Shown piece by piece: positions 1 through 8,721 of a DNA stretch of 34,025 nt. This stretch comes from an uncultured Clostridia bacterium. GTDB lineage: Bacteria > Bacillota > Clostridia > TANB77 > CAG-508. Every line of letters starts with the position of its first letter. Position 1 is the stretch's first letter. The stretch lies in NCBI GenBank assembly GCA_947627595.1, contig CANQWQ010000002.1, positions 103,899 to 137,923 on the forward strand. The letters are read 5' to 3'. A program made the translations under genes and the position numbers. The notes below the pieces were generated by a model. It ran no database searches and had not been told where the DNA came from. It saw nothing but the letters and a program-made list of their open reading frames with translations.

Positions 1-1
1 T

Positions 2-169
2 ATTATAACTAAAGAGCAAATATTTGATAAAATTTGGGGATTTGATTCAGATACAAGCACAAATGTAATCGAAGTTTACACAAGCGGTTTAAGAAAAGAA
101 CTTAAAAAAGCTGGTTATGACAAATATTTAAAAACAATAAGAGGCGTTGGTTACATCTGGAGCAAATAA
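2..169 (+). CDS. Response regulator, C-terminal part (OmpR/PhoB type), 5' end outside window
   Basis: The window opens inside a reading frame that ends at TAA 167-169. The 55 residues visible form the end of an OmpR/PhoB winged-helix DNA-binding domain: TNVIEVYTSGLRKEL (recognition helix) followed by the wing KTIRGVGYIW, which is typical of this family. It is the DNA-binding output half of a two-component system, and the histidine kinase starts 20 bases later, so the two are very likely a cognate pair in one operon. The receiver domain and start are outside the window, so the target genes and signal cannot be inferred. Confidence 0.9.
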   Translation: MITKEQIFDKIWGFDSDTSTNVIEVYTSGLRKELKKAGYDKYLKTIRGVGYIWSK

Positions 170-188
170 AAAGGAGAGAATTTGACTC

Positions 189-1487
189 ATGAACGAGCAA
201 AAAATATTGAGAAATCAACTCTTTAAATTTATTAAATCAAATCTATTGAACTTAATTATAGTTTTCTTACTTTTTGGATTATTTATGATTTTTCTTGTAA
301 GAAGAATTACATTTAGTTCAGCAAATATGGAATTAAGAGAAAATGTTAGATTAATTAAAAAGAATTTAAGAAATTTAGAAAGCTTAGAAATTGTTAAAGA
401 GCAAGAAGAAGTCAACGAATTTCAGGAATATGGAATTTTATCAAGTATAAATAATCCCAAAATTCTATGCTTAATAAGAGATGAAGATGGAGAAATTTTA
501 TCTACAAATGCTAGTTATCTTTCAAATAGTGCTTTTGAAGATTTTGACTTTGATGATGAAGAAATAGATAAACCTTACAATGTTTTGATAAATGAAGACT
601 ATCTTTATAAAGGAATTACAATTGATATTTCAGATGTGACTAAAACTACAACAGGATATATTCAAGTCCTTATAAATATTGACTTTGAAGAAGAAATGAC
701 AAAAATTTATGAAAGAATCGTTATTTCTTCAATTATTTTTGGAATAGGAGTTTCAGTTATTGCTAGTATTATAATCTCTAGAAAGAGCTTATCACCTGTT
801 GCAGAAATGCTTAAAAAACAAGAGGAGTTTGTTCAAAATGTTTCACATGAATTAAGAACTCCACTTACGATTATTCAAGCAAAACAAGAATTGTTGCTTA
901 GTGATCCAAATGCTAAAATAGTTGATAAATTAGAAGATATATCTGTTTCATTAAATGAAACAAAGAGAATGACAAAACTTACAAAAGATTTAATGACACT
1001 ATCTCGTGGAGATTCAAAACAATTAGAAATAAATAAAGAAGAGGTTGAAATCGACCAATTTATCGAAAATATTGGAAAGACTTATAAAGAAATTATAACA
1101 CTTCAAGAAAAAGAGCTTATTCTTGATTTAAATTACCAAAAGATAGCTTCTATTGATACAAACAAAATTTATCAAGTAATTGTTATATTGCTTGATAATG
1201 CGATGAAATATACAGAGCCAGGAGACAAAATAACAATAAGAACATATTTAAAAGATGGAAAATGTGTTATAGAGATGGCTGATACTGGAATTGGAATAAA
1301 TGATGAAGCAATGAAACATGTTTTTGAAAGATTTTATAGAGCTGAAAACAGCAGAAGCCGTGAGACTGGTGGAAGTGGACTAGGACTTTCAATTGCAGAT
1401 ATGATAATTTCAAAACATGGTGGAACAATCAAAGTTAGTCATAATAATCCAAAAGGAACAATATTTACAATACGTTTGCCAAGATAA
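189..1487 (+). CDS. Sensor histidine kinase
   Basis: A membrane sensor kinase of 432 residues that would phosphorylate the response regulator just upstream. A first membrane segment lies at about residues 19-38, an acidic extracytoplasmic domain of about 135 residues follows, and a second membrane segment lies at about 176-197. The HisKA dimerisation helix carries the H-box NVSHELRTPLT, with the phospho-acceptor His at residue 220. The C-terminal HATPase_c domain shows the N-box (LLDNAMKYTEPG), G1 (ADTGIGI), the F-box (FERFYRAENSRSRETGG) and G2 (SGLGLSI). An AAGGAGAG ribosome binding site lies about 11 bases before the ATG. The extracytoplasmic domain is not one I recognise, so the signal is unknown. 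Confidence 0.95.
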   Translation: MNEQKILRNQLFKFIKSNLLNLIIVFLLFGLFMIFLVRRITFSSANMELRENVRLIKKNLRNLESLEIVKEQEEVNEFQEYGILSSINNPKILCLIRDEDGEILSTNASYLSNSAFEDFDFDDEEIDKPYNVLINEDYLYKGITIDISDVTKTTTGYIQVLINIDFEEEMTKIYERIVISSIIFGIGVSVIASIIISRKSLSPVAEMLKKQEEFVQNVSHELRTPLTIIQAKQELLLSDPNAKIVDKLEDISVSLNETKRMTKLTKDLMTLSRGDSKQLEINKEEVEIDQFIENIGKTYKEIITLQEKELILDLNYQKIASIDTNKIYQVIVILLDNAMKYTEPGDKITIRTYLKDGKCVIEMADTGIGINDEAMKHVFERFYRAENSRSRETGGSGLGLSIADMIISKHGGTIKVSHNNPKGTIFTIRLPR

Positions 1488-1500
1488 TTTAAAAAAAGTA

Positions 1501-1529
1501 TTGATTTTTGGAAATTAGTGTGGTAAACT
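1501..1529 (+). promoter_or_regulatory. Candidate sigma-A promoter for secG
   Basis: TTGATT (1501-1506), a 17-base spacer, then TAAACT (1524-1529) preceded by TGG, giving an extended -10. It sits between the kinase stop and secG. Each hexamer matches the consensus at four of six positions. Confidence 0.5.
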
Positions 1530-1573
1530 ATTACTGTTGATTTCGATATGATAAATGTTACGGAGGTTTTTAG

Positions 1574-1819
1574 ATGGAAATAGCAAGAAATATATTAGTT
1601 GGTATATATTTAGTAATATGCCTTGTTTTAATAGTTTTAGTAATGAAACAATCAAAAGAAGATAGCGGTGCTAGTGGAACAATAGTTGGTAGTTCTTCTA
1701 ACAACTTCTATGAAAAAAATAAAGGCAGAACTAGAGAAGGTAGAATGAAGATGGCTACAATTATTTTAACTGTTTTATTCTTCATATTATCAATTGTTTT
1801 AGGAATTATCTATGTTTAA
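1574..1819 (+). CDS. secG: Preprotein translocase subunit SecG
   Basis: A small membrane subunit of the SecYEG protein-export channel, 81 residues as usual for SecG. Two hydrophobic segments are visible (about 6-24 and 59-80), joined by a polar loop containing the family-like stretch SGASGTIVGSSSNNFYEKNKGRTREGRM. It starts 7 bases after a GGAGG ribosome binding site at 1562-1566 and is followed by a strong terminator. A secG-rnr neighbourhood is common in Bacillota; here an ECF transporter operon lies between the two. Confidence 0.93.
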   Translation: MEIARNILVGIYLVICLVLIVLVMKQSKEDSGASGTIVGSSSNNFYEKNKGRTREGRMKMATIILTVLFFILSIVLGIIYV

Positions 1820-1832
1820 TAAATATCAAAAG

Positions 1833-1864
1833 GGCTTGCTTATTTAGCAAGCCGTTTTATTTTC
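1833..1864 (+). terminator. Intrinsic terminator after secG
   Basis: An 8 bp perfect stem GGCTTGCT/AGCAAGCC (1833-1840 with 1846-1853) with a 5-base loop, followed by GTTTTATTTT. It separates secG from the ECF transporter genes. No clear promoter is visible between it and folT, so some read-through is likely. Confidence 0.85.
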
Positions 1865-1885
1865 TGTAAAAGGAGATTTTTAAGT

Positions 1886-2422
1886 ATGAGAAGAACTAAG
1901 AAAATTGTATTAGAAGCTTTACTTTTAGCAATGCTTATAGTTTTATCAAGATTTTTATCAATAAAAACACCTTTAATAAAAATAAGCTTTAGTTTTGTTC
2001 CTACAATGCTTTGCGCTATTTGGTTAGGTCCAAAATGGACTGTATTATTAAATGTTTTAGGAGATCTTATTGGTGCAACATTATTTCCAACAGGCCCATA
2101 TTTTGTTGGATATACGATAACTACTGCTGTTGCTGGACTTATTTACGGTTTGCTTCTTTATAAAAAAGAATCAGATTCTTTTACAGAAAAACAGTTTGTG
2201 ATTAGAGTTATTATTTCAGTAATTCTAGTATCAATCATTTCAAATATGTTGCTTAATACTTTGTGGATAAGCATTACAGCTGGAAAAGCTTTTATTGTTT
2301 TACTTGGAACAAGAGTTGTAAAAGAACTTATAATGATTCCAATACATGTAATTGTAATTTTATTTATTGAAAGAGCATTAAGAAAACCTTTTGATACTTA
2401 TATAAGGAGTAATAATGATTAA
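1886..2422 (+). CDS. folT: ECF transporter substrate-binding component, folate type (FolT-like)
   Basis: The S component of an energy-coupling factor transporter, the membrane protein that binds the vitamin. It has 178 residues with about six hydrophobic segments. The stretch around residues 47-90 (FVPTMLCAIWLGPKW, then LGDLIGATLFPTGPYFVGYT) resembles the folate-family S components. It starts after an AAAGGAG site and overlaps ecfA by 8 bases, so S component, ATPase and transmembrane coupler are translated as one operon. A dedicated three-gene set suggests a folate transporter of its own, not an S component borrowing a shared module. Folate specificity is inferred from family resemblance only. 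Confidence 0.8.
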   Translation: MRRTKKIVLEALLLAMLIVLSRFLSIKTPLIKISFSFVPTMLCAIWLGPKWTVLLNVLGDLIGATLFPTGPYFVGYTITTAVAGLIYGLLLYKKESDSFTEKQFVIRVIISVILVSIISNMLLNTLWISITAGKAFIVLLGTRVVKELIMIPIHVIVILFIERALRKPFDTYIRSNND

Positions 2423-3236
2423 GCTTGAGAATGTAAGTTTTAAATATAAAAATAGTGATAATATATTAAACAATTTAAACTTTGAAGTTAAAGATGGTGA
2501 GATCGTAGCTATTGTCGGAAAAAATGGATCAGGAAAATCTACAATTGGAAAACTAATTTCTGGAATTATTAAATTAAAAGAAGGAAATATTTTTATTGAT
2601 GATGTAAATATTAAAGATGACATAAAATCAGTAAGAAACAAGATTGGAATAGTTTTTCAAAACCCAGAAAATCAAATAATATTCAATAATATTTATGAAG
2701 AATTATCATTTTCATTAAAAGGACTTGAAAAAGAAAAAATTGAGGAAAGAATAGATGATTCACTAAAAAAGGTTGATATGAGCGAGTTTAAAGATAGTGA
2801 TTTATATTCATTATCACTAGGTCAAAAACAAAGAATCATGATTTCAGAGGTTTTAGCTAAAAAGCCTAAATATATAATTTTTGATGAGCCTACAGCTATG
2901 ATAGATAGTAAAGGAAAAGAGATTATTTATAATATCATTAAAGACTTGAAAAAAGAAGGATACACCATAATTTGCATAACAAATGTAGCAGACGAGATTT
3001 TAATTGCAGATAGAACTTTGATTTTAGATGATGGAAAAATTGCTCATGAAATTAAGAAAGATGAGTTGATTGAAAAATCAAATATTTTAAAACAGTTTGA
3101 TATAAAAGAACCTGTAATCTTAGAGATTTTAAGAAAACTAAAAGAAAATGGTATTGACTTAAAGTCAAAAGATTTTACGGTTGATGAACTAATAGAAAAT
3201 TTGAAAGGAAAGTTGAAAAATGAAAAGCATAATTAA
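2415..3236 (+). CDS. ecfA: ECF transporter ATP-binding protein
   Basis: The ATPase that drives the ECF vitamin transporter, 273 residues, cytoplasmic. Walker A is GKNGSGKST at residues 35-43, the Q-loop is VFQNPENQI, the signature is LSLGQKQR in place of the usual LSGGQ, and Walker B is YIIFDEPTAMID. The H-loop, where ABC ATPases normally have a His that positions the gamma phosphate (ITH in EcfA proteins), reads ICITNVADE, with Asn at that place. Only one ATPase gene is present, whereas group II ECF modules normally have EcfA1 and EcfA2, so it may form a homodimer or pair with an ATPase encoded elsewhere. It overlaps folT by 8 bases and ecfT by 17. Confidence 0.88.
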   Translation: MIKLENVSFKYKNSDNILNNLNFEVKDGEIVAIVGKNGSGKSTIGKLISGIIKLKEGNIFIDDVNIKDDIKSVRNKIGIVFQNPENQIIFNNIYEELSFSLKGLEKEKIEERIDDSLKKVDMSEFKDSDLYSLSLGQKQRIMISEVLAKKPKYIIFDEPTAMIDSKGKEIIYNIIKDLKKEGYTIICITNVADEILIADRTLILDDGKIAHEIKKDELIEKSNILKQFDIKEPVILEILRKLKENGIDLKSKDFTVDELIENLKGKLKNEKHN

Positions 3237-3783
3237 GTTTTTGTTATTTATTTTTTATACTACAATTGTTTTTTTCTTACCAAATAAGCTTATTTTATGC
3301 TTTTTCTTATTAAATTTATTTTTGATTATTATTGCAAAAATTTCTTTTAAAAAAGTTATTTCTAAAAGTTTAATTGTAATTCCATTTATTATTTTTACAT
3401 TTATAATTAATTGTTTTTTAGACAATATTATTAATGCAATTTGGGTTGCAATAAAATTATTTTTAGTTTGCAATATAACAATTATTTATTCTGAAACTAC
3501 TACTATTACTGGGTTAGCTGAAACAATAAAAACTTTGTGTTCTCCTTTGAAACTTTTTAAAATCAATACAGATGAAATTAAAATTATGGTTTCAATCTCT
3601 TTATCTATTTTTCCTATAATTAAAAAAGATTTATCTGAAATAAAAGAAGCATGCATAGCAAAAGGAATTTCTTTTAATATAAAAAATATGAAAATAATAC
3701 TTTCAAAATTTTTCTTATCACTTATTTTTAAAGTAAATCAATTAGAAGAATCTCTAATTGCAAAAGGATATGAAAGTGAGTAA
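3220..3783 (+). CDS. ecfT: ECF transporter transmembrane coupling protein (EcfT/CbiQ family), short
   Basis: The T component that links the ATPase to the S component. It has 187 residues, shorter than the roughly 250-270 usual for EcfT. The N-terminal half holds about four hydrophobic segments. The C-terminal half carries the two coupling-helix motifs, recognisable as ACIAKGI (about 148-154) and SLIAKGYES (about 178-186), with Lys where the classic motif has Arg (A-R-G). Its start lies inside the end of ecfA. The match is supported by operon position and the paired motifs; the overall sequence is divergent. Confidence 0.75.
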   Translation: MKSIIKFLLFIFYTTIVFFLPNKLILCFFLLNLFLIIIAKISFKKVISKSLIVIPFIIFTFIINCFLDNIINAIWVAIKLFLVCNITIIYSETTTITGLAETIKTLCSPLKLFKINTDEIKIMVSISLSIFPIIKKDLSEIKEACIAKGISFNIKNMKIILSKFFLSLIFKVNQLEESLIAKGYESE

Positions 3784-3789
3784 TTCATA

Positions 3790-3818
3790 TTGTAAAATTC
3801 ATAAAAATAGGGTAAAAT
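3790..3818 (+). promoter_or_regulatory. Candidate sigma-A promoter for the rnr operon
   Basis: TTGTAA (3790-3795), a 17-base spacer, then TAAAAT (3813-3818). It lies in the 67-base gap between ecfT and rnr. Confidence 0.55.
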
Positions 3819-3850
3819 AATTTTGTTAAAACTTGTAAGCGGAGATAAAA

Positions 3851-5693
3851 ATGAAGAAAAGGACAAAATTTTTAAAGCTAGAGAAAAAAAGAAAAGCTGA
3901 AGAAAAAATTTTAAATTTTATAGAAAGAGCTAAACCTGAAATTGTTGGACTTTTCCAAAAATCTAGAAATTTTGGGTTTGTTGTTCCAGATGATAAAAAG
4001 CTTGGATCAGATATTTTTATTCCAAAGAGTGGCTTTAAAAATGCAAAAAACAATGACAAAGTTGTTGTTAAAATAACTAAATATCCACAACAAAATAGAA
4101 AAGCTGAAGGAAAGATTGTTGAAGTCCTAGGAAGAGCCAATGAAGCTGGAATCGATATGTTATCATTGATTAAAGAATATGATTTACCATATGAATTTCC
4201 AGAAGAAGTCGTAAGAGAAGCTAAAGAGATTCCACAGGAAATAGATCAAAATGATATAAAATCTAGAGTTGATTTAAGAGATAAAGGCCTTCACATTTTT
4301 ACTATTGATGGTGAAGATGCTAAAGATTTAGATGACGCGGTTTGTGTTAAAAAGCTAGATAACGGAAATTACATTTTAGATGTTCATATAGCAGATGTTA
4401 GCCATTATGTTAAAGAAGGAAGCGAGCTTGATAAAGAAGCAATTTTAAGGGGTACTAGTATTTACATGTTAGACAGAGTTATTCCGATGCTTCCAGTAGA
4501 GCTTTCAAACGGAATTTGCAGTCTTAATATGGGGCAAGATAGATTTGCACTTTCTTGTACAATGGAAATAAATAATGAGCGGAAAAGTAGTTGATTCAAA
4601 TGTTTATAAATCAGTAATTAGAGTTAATGAAAGAATGAGTTATACTGATGTAAATAAGATTTTAAACAATTTAGATGAAGAAGTTACAAAAAGATATGAA
4701 AGCTATATTTCTGATTTTAAGCTTATGGAAGAACTTGCGCATGTCTTAAAAGATAGAAGAATAAAAGACGGATATTTAAATTTAGATATTCCTGAAAGTA
4801 AAATTACTTTAGATGAAAATGGTTTTGCGATAGATGTTAAGCCATATGAAACAACTTTTGCAAACGAAATTATTGAGCAATTTATGTTAACCGCAAATGA
4901 AACTGTTGCTGAAAAATATTATTGGTTAGAAGCTCCATTTATCTATAGAGTTCATGAAGAACCTGATTATGAGAAGATTGAGGAGACTAACAAGTTTTTA
5001 TATAGCATTGGAAAAAAGATAAAAGTTACTAGAAATAATATTTATCCAAAGGCTTTTTCAGATGTTTTAGAAGAAATTAAAGGAACAGAATATGAAAAAG
5101 TTATTTCAACTTTAATTTTAAGAACTTTAAAAGTTGCTAGATATGATTCTGAAAATAAAGGACATTTTGGAATTGCTAGCAAATATTACTGTCACTTTAC
5201 TTCACCAATTAGAAGATATCCAGATTTGTTCGTTCATAGAATTATAAGCAATTTAACCAATTATATAAATGACGAGAAAATCGAAGAAATGGAAGAAAAA
5301 GCTGATAACTACGCTAAAACTTCATCAGATAGAGAAAAGATTGCAACAAAAGTTGAACGAGATAGCGAAGATATTAAAAAAGCTGAGTTTATGCAAGACA
5401 AAATTGGAGAAGAATATGAAGGAATTGTTTCAAGTATAACTAGTTTTGGAATGTTTGTAGAGCTTCCATCAACGGTTGAAGGACTTGTTAGATTTGAAAA
5501 CTTTGGCTCTGATGACTATTTTGATTATAATGAAGATTTAAAATTTTTAGTTGGAAAAAGAACCGGAAAAACTTATAAAATAGGCGACAAAGTCAAGGTT
5601 AGAGTTATTTTTGCAGATAAACTTTCAAGAAGAGTAAATTTTGAACTTATAAATGAAGAAGAAATTAAGAAAGATGAGGAAGAAAACGAATGA
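3851..5693 (+). CDS. rnr: Ribonuclease R, requires a +1 frameshift at 4580
   Basis: A 3'-5' exoribonuclease of the RNB family that degrades structured RNA and takes part in RNA quality control. Read with one +1 shift the product has 613 residues. It begins with a basic helix, then one cold-shock-type OB domain (FGFVVPDDKKLGSDIFIP, matching CSD2 of the family), the RNB catalytic domain with the metal-binding stretch IDGEDAKDLDDAV, and a C-terminal S1 domain (YEGIVSSITSFGMFVELP) with an acidic tail. The N-terminal helix-turn-helix and first cold-shock domain of typical RNase R are absent. Codon 244 is CGG, and frame 0 stops four codons later; skipping the C (GAG-C-GGA-AAA) restores MEINNEGKVVDS, the family pattern. 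It overlaps the next gene by 4 bases. Confidence 0.9.
4580..4583 (+). other. +1 frameshift site 1 (rnr), CGGA
   Basis: GAG-C-GGA-AAA. The in-frame CGG at 4580-4582 is followed by a frame-0 TGA at 4592. The +1 frame beginning at 4581 continues the RNB domain for 370 codons with Gly at the expected place. Confidence 0.85.
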
Positions 5694-7144
5694 AAAAAGG
5701 AAAATTGATCACTTGTCTACTTCTATTAGGAATTATTCTAGCGATTCCGAGTTTTGTATATTTACTTCAAAACTGTGGAAATATTTCAGGTTATACTGGC
5801 GAATTTTCATATTTTCTAAATGATACAGAAAATTATTTAAATAAATATGGCGCTGTAATCTTTGCGTGGACAGTTATCTTAATGTTTATAGTTTACTTAA
5901 AATTAATAAAACATTCACACGAATTTAAAGGAATAAAAAATATATTGATAACAGCGTTTGTAGTTGGAATGGCCTTTGTTGCTATACTTCCAAACACTTC
6001 AAAAGATGTATTCTTTTATATGGGAAATGGAAGACTTATTGATAAATATGATGAAAACCCTTATATAACTTCAATTAGCGAAGTAAAAGATATAGATCCT
6101 ACTGACAGTATTTTAAAAACTGTTGGAGATCAAAGTGAATATAAATTTGTATATGGCCCAGCTTTTCTTACAATTTGCGGATTGTTAAGCAAGATTTCAC
6201 TTTCATCTGTTTCAATGTTTTTATATGAATTTAAAATTTTAAATTTGATTTCATATTTAATTACAACTTATTTAATTTACAAATTGACAAAAAAGAAAAA
6301 ACTTACAATTGCATTTTGTTTTAATCCGCTAGTGTTATTAGAGGTTTTGGTAAATTGCCATAATGATATTTTTGTAGTGCTTTTTGCACTTATCGGAATA
6401 TTGCTTGTAAAAGAAGCTGAAAAAACTAGAAAAAAGAGTTTCTTAAAATCAGAAATAACATTCATTTGTGCACTTATGTTTATAGTATTTTCAGCACTTA
6501 TAAAATATATTGCAATTTTAATTTTGCCATTTGTCATTATATATAGATTAAGAAAAGAAGGATTCTGCCAGAAAATTCTTGATATAATGTTGTATTTTGT
6601 TGTGATTTTAGGAATGTTTGTTTTGCCATATATTCCATATTTACAAGATATTGATGGAATCTTTTCAGGTGTAATTGCTCAATCTGGAAAGTTAAAAGAT
6701 TCAATATATATGATAGTTGCTACATTTACAGGAAATAATAATAAAATCGTTTCATATTGCTATTCTGTTGGATTTTTCGTTTTATTTTATGTCTTTATAA
6801 TAAAAGTTTTAATGCAAATTTTTAGAAAAAACGATTTTAAGAAAGCAATGGAAAATACCTATATTATCCTATTTTGGACAATATTTATAGGCTTAACTAA
6901 TTTAACTAGTTGGTATTTATTATGGTTATTTATTCCAGTTTTCTGGACAAGTGGAAAGAAACTTAAAAACTTCATTTGGATAGGATTTTTATATGAATTA
7001 ACATATACAATTTTCTATTTTACAAAAGCAGATTATACATATTATCAAATTTGGATATTGCCATTTATAATGTTTATGATGGTTTTAAGAGGAATATTAG
7101 GTTGTTTTAAATCAAATAATAGGAAGTTAAAAGAAAATGGTTAA
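5690..7144 (+). CDS. Multi-pass membrane glycosyltransferase, GT-C type (MptA/B-like)
   Basis: A 484-residue integral membrane protein with roughly 11-13 hydrophobic segments. Near residues 101-130 the loop NTSKDVFFYMGNGRLIDKY followed by ENPY resembles polyprenol-phosphate-sugar-dependent GT-C transferases, in which the acidic residue of this first large loop is catalytic; a second conserved-looking loop is EYKFVYGPAFLT. It would add sugars to a lipid or surface glycan outside the membrane; donor and acceptor cannot be told from the sequence. Its ATG overlaps the rnr stop (ATGA), and its end overlaps rlmD by 8 bases, so it is co-transcribed with two RNA enzymes without an obvious functional link. 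Confidence 0.7.
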   Translation: MKKGKLITCLLLLGIILAIPSFVYLLQNCGNISGYTGEFSYFLNDTENYLNKYGAVIFAWTVILMFIVYLKLIKHSHEFKGIKNILITAFVVGMAFVAILPNTSKDVFFYMGNGRLIDKYDENPYITSISEVKDIDPTDSILKTVGDQSEYKFVYGPAFLTICGLLSKISLSSVSMFLYEFKILNLISYLITTYLIYKLTKKKKLTIAFCFNPLVLLEVLVNCHNDIFVVLFALIGILLVKEAEKTRKKSFLKSEITFICALMFIVFSALIKYIAILILPFVIIYRLRKEGFCQKILDIMLYFVVILGMFVLPYIPYLQDIDGIFSGVIAQSGKLKDSIYMIVATFTGNNNKIVSYCYSVGFFVLFYVFIIKVLMQIFRKNDFKKAMENTYIILFWTIFIGLTNLTSWYLLWLFIPVFWTSGKKLKNFIWIGFLYELTYTIFYFTKADYTYYQIWILPFIMFMMVLRGILGCFKSNNRKLKENG

Positions 7145-8488
7145 AAACGAAGAATTAGAAGTTAATATAATAGATAATGGCTTTGAAGGCGAAGGAATTG
7201 CTAAAGTAGATGAATTTGTAGTTTTTATTCCAGAAGCAATTATTGGTGAAAAAGTAAAAATTAAGATTTTAAAAGTAGATAAAAATATTGCTTATGGAAA
7301 AGTTTTAGAAGTTTTGAAACCATCTGAATATAGAGTAGAGCCAGATTGTGATACATATTCAAAATGTGGCGGATGCAATTTAAGACATATTGATTATAAA
7401 TATTCTTTAGAAATGAAGAAAAAAGCAGTTCAAAATACTTTAAGAAAAGCTTTAAAACATGATGTTGAAATTGAAAACATAATAGGAATGGATAAGCCTT
7501 GTTATTATAGAAATAAACTTCAATTTCCAGTAGGAGATGAAGGCGGAAAGCCTGCTATGGGTGTTTTTGCAAAGAGAAGTCATAGAATTATTAAGATTAA
7601 AGATTGTAAAATTCAAAATAAAAATTGCCAAAAAGTTGCAAATGATGTTTTTGAATTTATGGAAAAAAATGGAATTTCAGGCTATAACGAAGAAAAAGGT
7701 TCAGGATTAGTTAGACATATAATTGTTAGAATTGGTGTAAAAACTAATGAGATTATGGTAATTATAGTTTTAAATTCAATGAATTTTCCACATGAAAAAG
7801 AATTTATAGATTTTATAACTACTAGAAATTCTAATGTTAAGACAATTGTTAAGAATTTGAATGATAAAAATACAAATGTTATTTTGGGAAAGAAAAATGA
7901 AACAATCTTCGGAGATGGCTATATTTTCGATTATCTAGGTGATAAGAAGTTTAAGATTTCTCCACTTTCATTTTATCAAGTAAACCCTGTTCAAACTGTA
8001 AAGCTATATTCAAAAGCTGTGGAATATGCCAATCTTACAGGAAACGAAACTATTTTTGATTTATATTGTGGGGTTGGAACAATCGGAATTTTTGCATCAA
8101 ATAAAGCAAAAAAATTATATGGAATTGAAGTTATCGAAAATGCGATAAAAGATGCTAGAGAAAACGCAAAATTAAATGGAATCGATAATTCAGAGTTTTT
8201 CGTTCGGAAATGTTGAAGATGTTTTGCCAAAACTAATAGAAGAAAAAAATATAAAACCAGATGTGGTTTTCTTAGATCCTGCAAGAAAAGGATGTGAAAA
8301 AACTGCGATAGAAACTTTGCTAAAATTAGAGCCAAAGAGAATAGTTTATGTTAGCTGTAATCCAGCAAGTTTAGCTCGTGATTTAGCAATATTTGAAGAG
8401 AAATATAAAATAGAAAAAATTTCTCTTTGCGACATGTTCCCACGGAACTTCACATGTTGAAAGTGTCGTAGCACTTAGTCTTAAATAG
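7137..8488 (+). CDS. rlmD: 23S rRNA (uracil-5-)-methyltransferase RlmD family, requires two +1 frameshifts
   Basis: A SAM-dependent enzyme that makes 5-methyluridine in 23S rRNA (RlmD/RumA/TrmA family; related clostridial enzymes may act on other positions). With two +1 shifts the product has 449 residues, normal for the family. It has an N-terminal TRAM domain, an iron-sulfur cysteine cluster (CDTYSKCGGCNLRH), the SAM-binding motif DLYCGVGTIGIF and the catalytic cysteine motif VYVSCNPASLARDL. Codon 357 is CGG (8205), where skipping C gives FFVGNVEDV. A second CGG at 8443 lies in the new frame, and skipping its C gives DMFPGTSHVESV and the natural end at TAG 8486. Without the shifts the protein would stop before its catalytic motif. 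Confidence 0.92.
8205..8208 (+). other. +1 frameshift site 2 (rlmD, first), CGGA
   Basis: GTT-C-GGA-AAT. The frame-0 stop TGA follows at 8214. The +1 frame from 8206 encodes the rest of the methyltransferase domain, with Gly in the conserved VGNVED stretch. Confidence 0.88.
8443..8446 (+). other. +1 frameshift site 3 (rlmD, second), CGGA
   Basis: CCA-C-GGA-ACT. CGG is in register with the frame entered at site 2, and that frame stops at 8458. The next frame gives the family C-terminal motif FPGTSHVESVVALSLK and a stop at 8486. The residue at this place is often His in RlmD proteins, so it is the least diagnostic of the ten for Gly. Confidence 0.85.
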
Positions 8489-8500
8489 TTTAATTTTAGT

Positions 8501-8529
8501 TAGACTTTTATAAAATATTAATATATAAT
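8501..8529 (+). promoter_or_regulatory. Candidate promoter of the ABC-F leader transcript
   Basis: TAGACT (8501-8506), a 17-base spacer, TATAAT (8524-8529). It lies between the end of rlmD and the leader peptide, so the ABC-F gene has its own transcript beginning near 8536. Confidence 0.55.
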
Positions 8530-8562
8530 ATATAAAATTATAAATTTAGAAGGAGTAGAAAA

Positions 8563-8637
8563 ATGAATAGAAAAGAAAAATTGTATTCAGAAACAAAACA
8601 CAGAGGTTTCGGCTGTAAAACTATTACAACGAGATAA
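8563..8637 (+). CDS. Leader peptide upstream of the ABC-F gene (24 codons)
   Basis: A short open frame with a strong AGAAGGAG site 7 bases before its ATG. It begins MNRKEKLYSETK, continues HRGFGCKTITTR and ends at TAA 8635. It is basic and has no membrane segment. Its last codons lie inside the 5' arms of two competing RNA hairpins that reach to the ribosome binding site of the ABC-F gene. Inducible ABC-F and erm resistance genes commonly have such peptides, whose translation stalls when the ribosome binds an antibiotic. That it is translated is inferred from the ribosome binding site and layout; I recognise no homologue. Confidence 0.65.
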   Translation: MNRKEKLYSETKHRGFGCKTITTR

Positions 8638-8717
8638 TTGCTATATGGTTGTAATAGTTGAAAATTAATATAGCAGATATATCTCGTTATACTTAAAACT
8701 AAGAATAAGGAGATATA
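8621..8717 (+). promoter_or_regulatory. Putative translational attenuator before the ABC-F gene
   Basis: Three mutually competing pairings are visible. A: CTATTACAAC (8621-8630) with GTTGTAATAG (8648-8657), perfect. B: AACGAGATA (8628-8636) with TATCTCGTT (8680-8688), extended by TGCTATAT (8639-8646) with ATATAGCA (8668-8675). C: TATATCTCGTTAT (8678-8690) with ATAAGGAGATATA (8705-8717), 12 of 13 positions, which would bury the ribosome binding site AAGGAG. A permits C (gene off); B uses up the anti-site strand (gene on). A ribosome stalled in the leader would block A and favour B. There is no strong U-tract, which argues for translational rather than transcriptional control. Confidence 0.6.
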
Positions 8718-8721
8718 AAAA

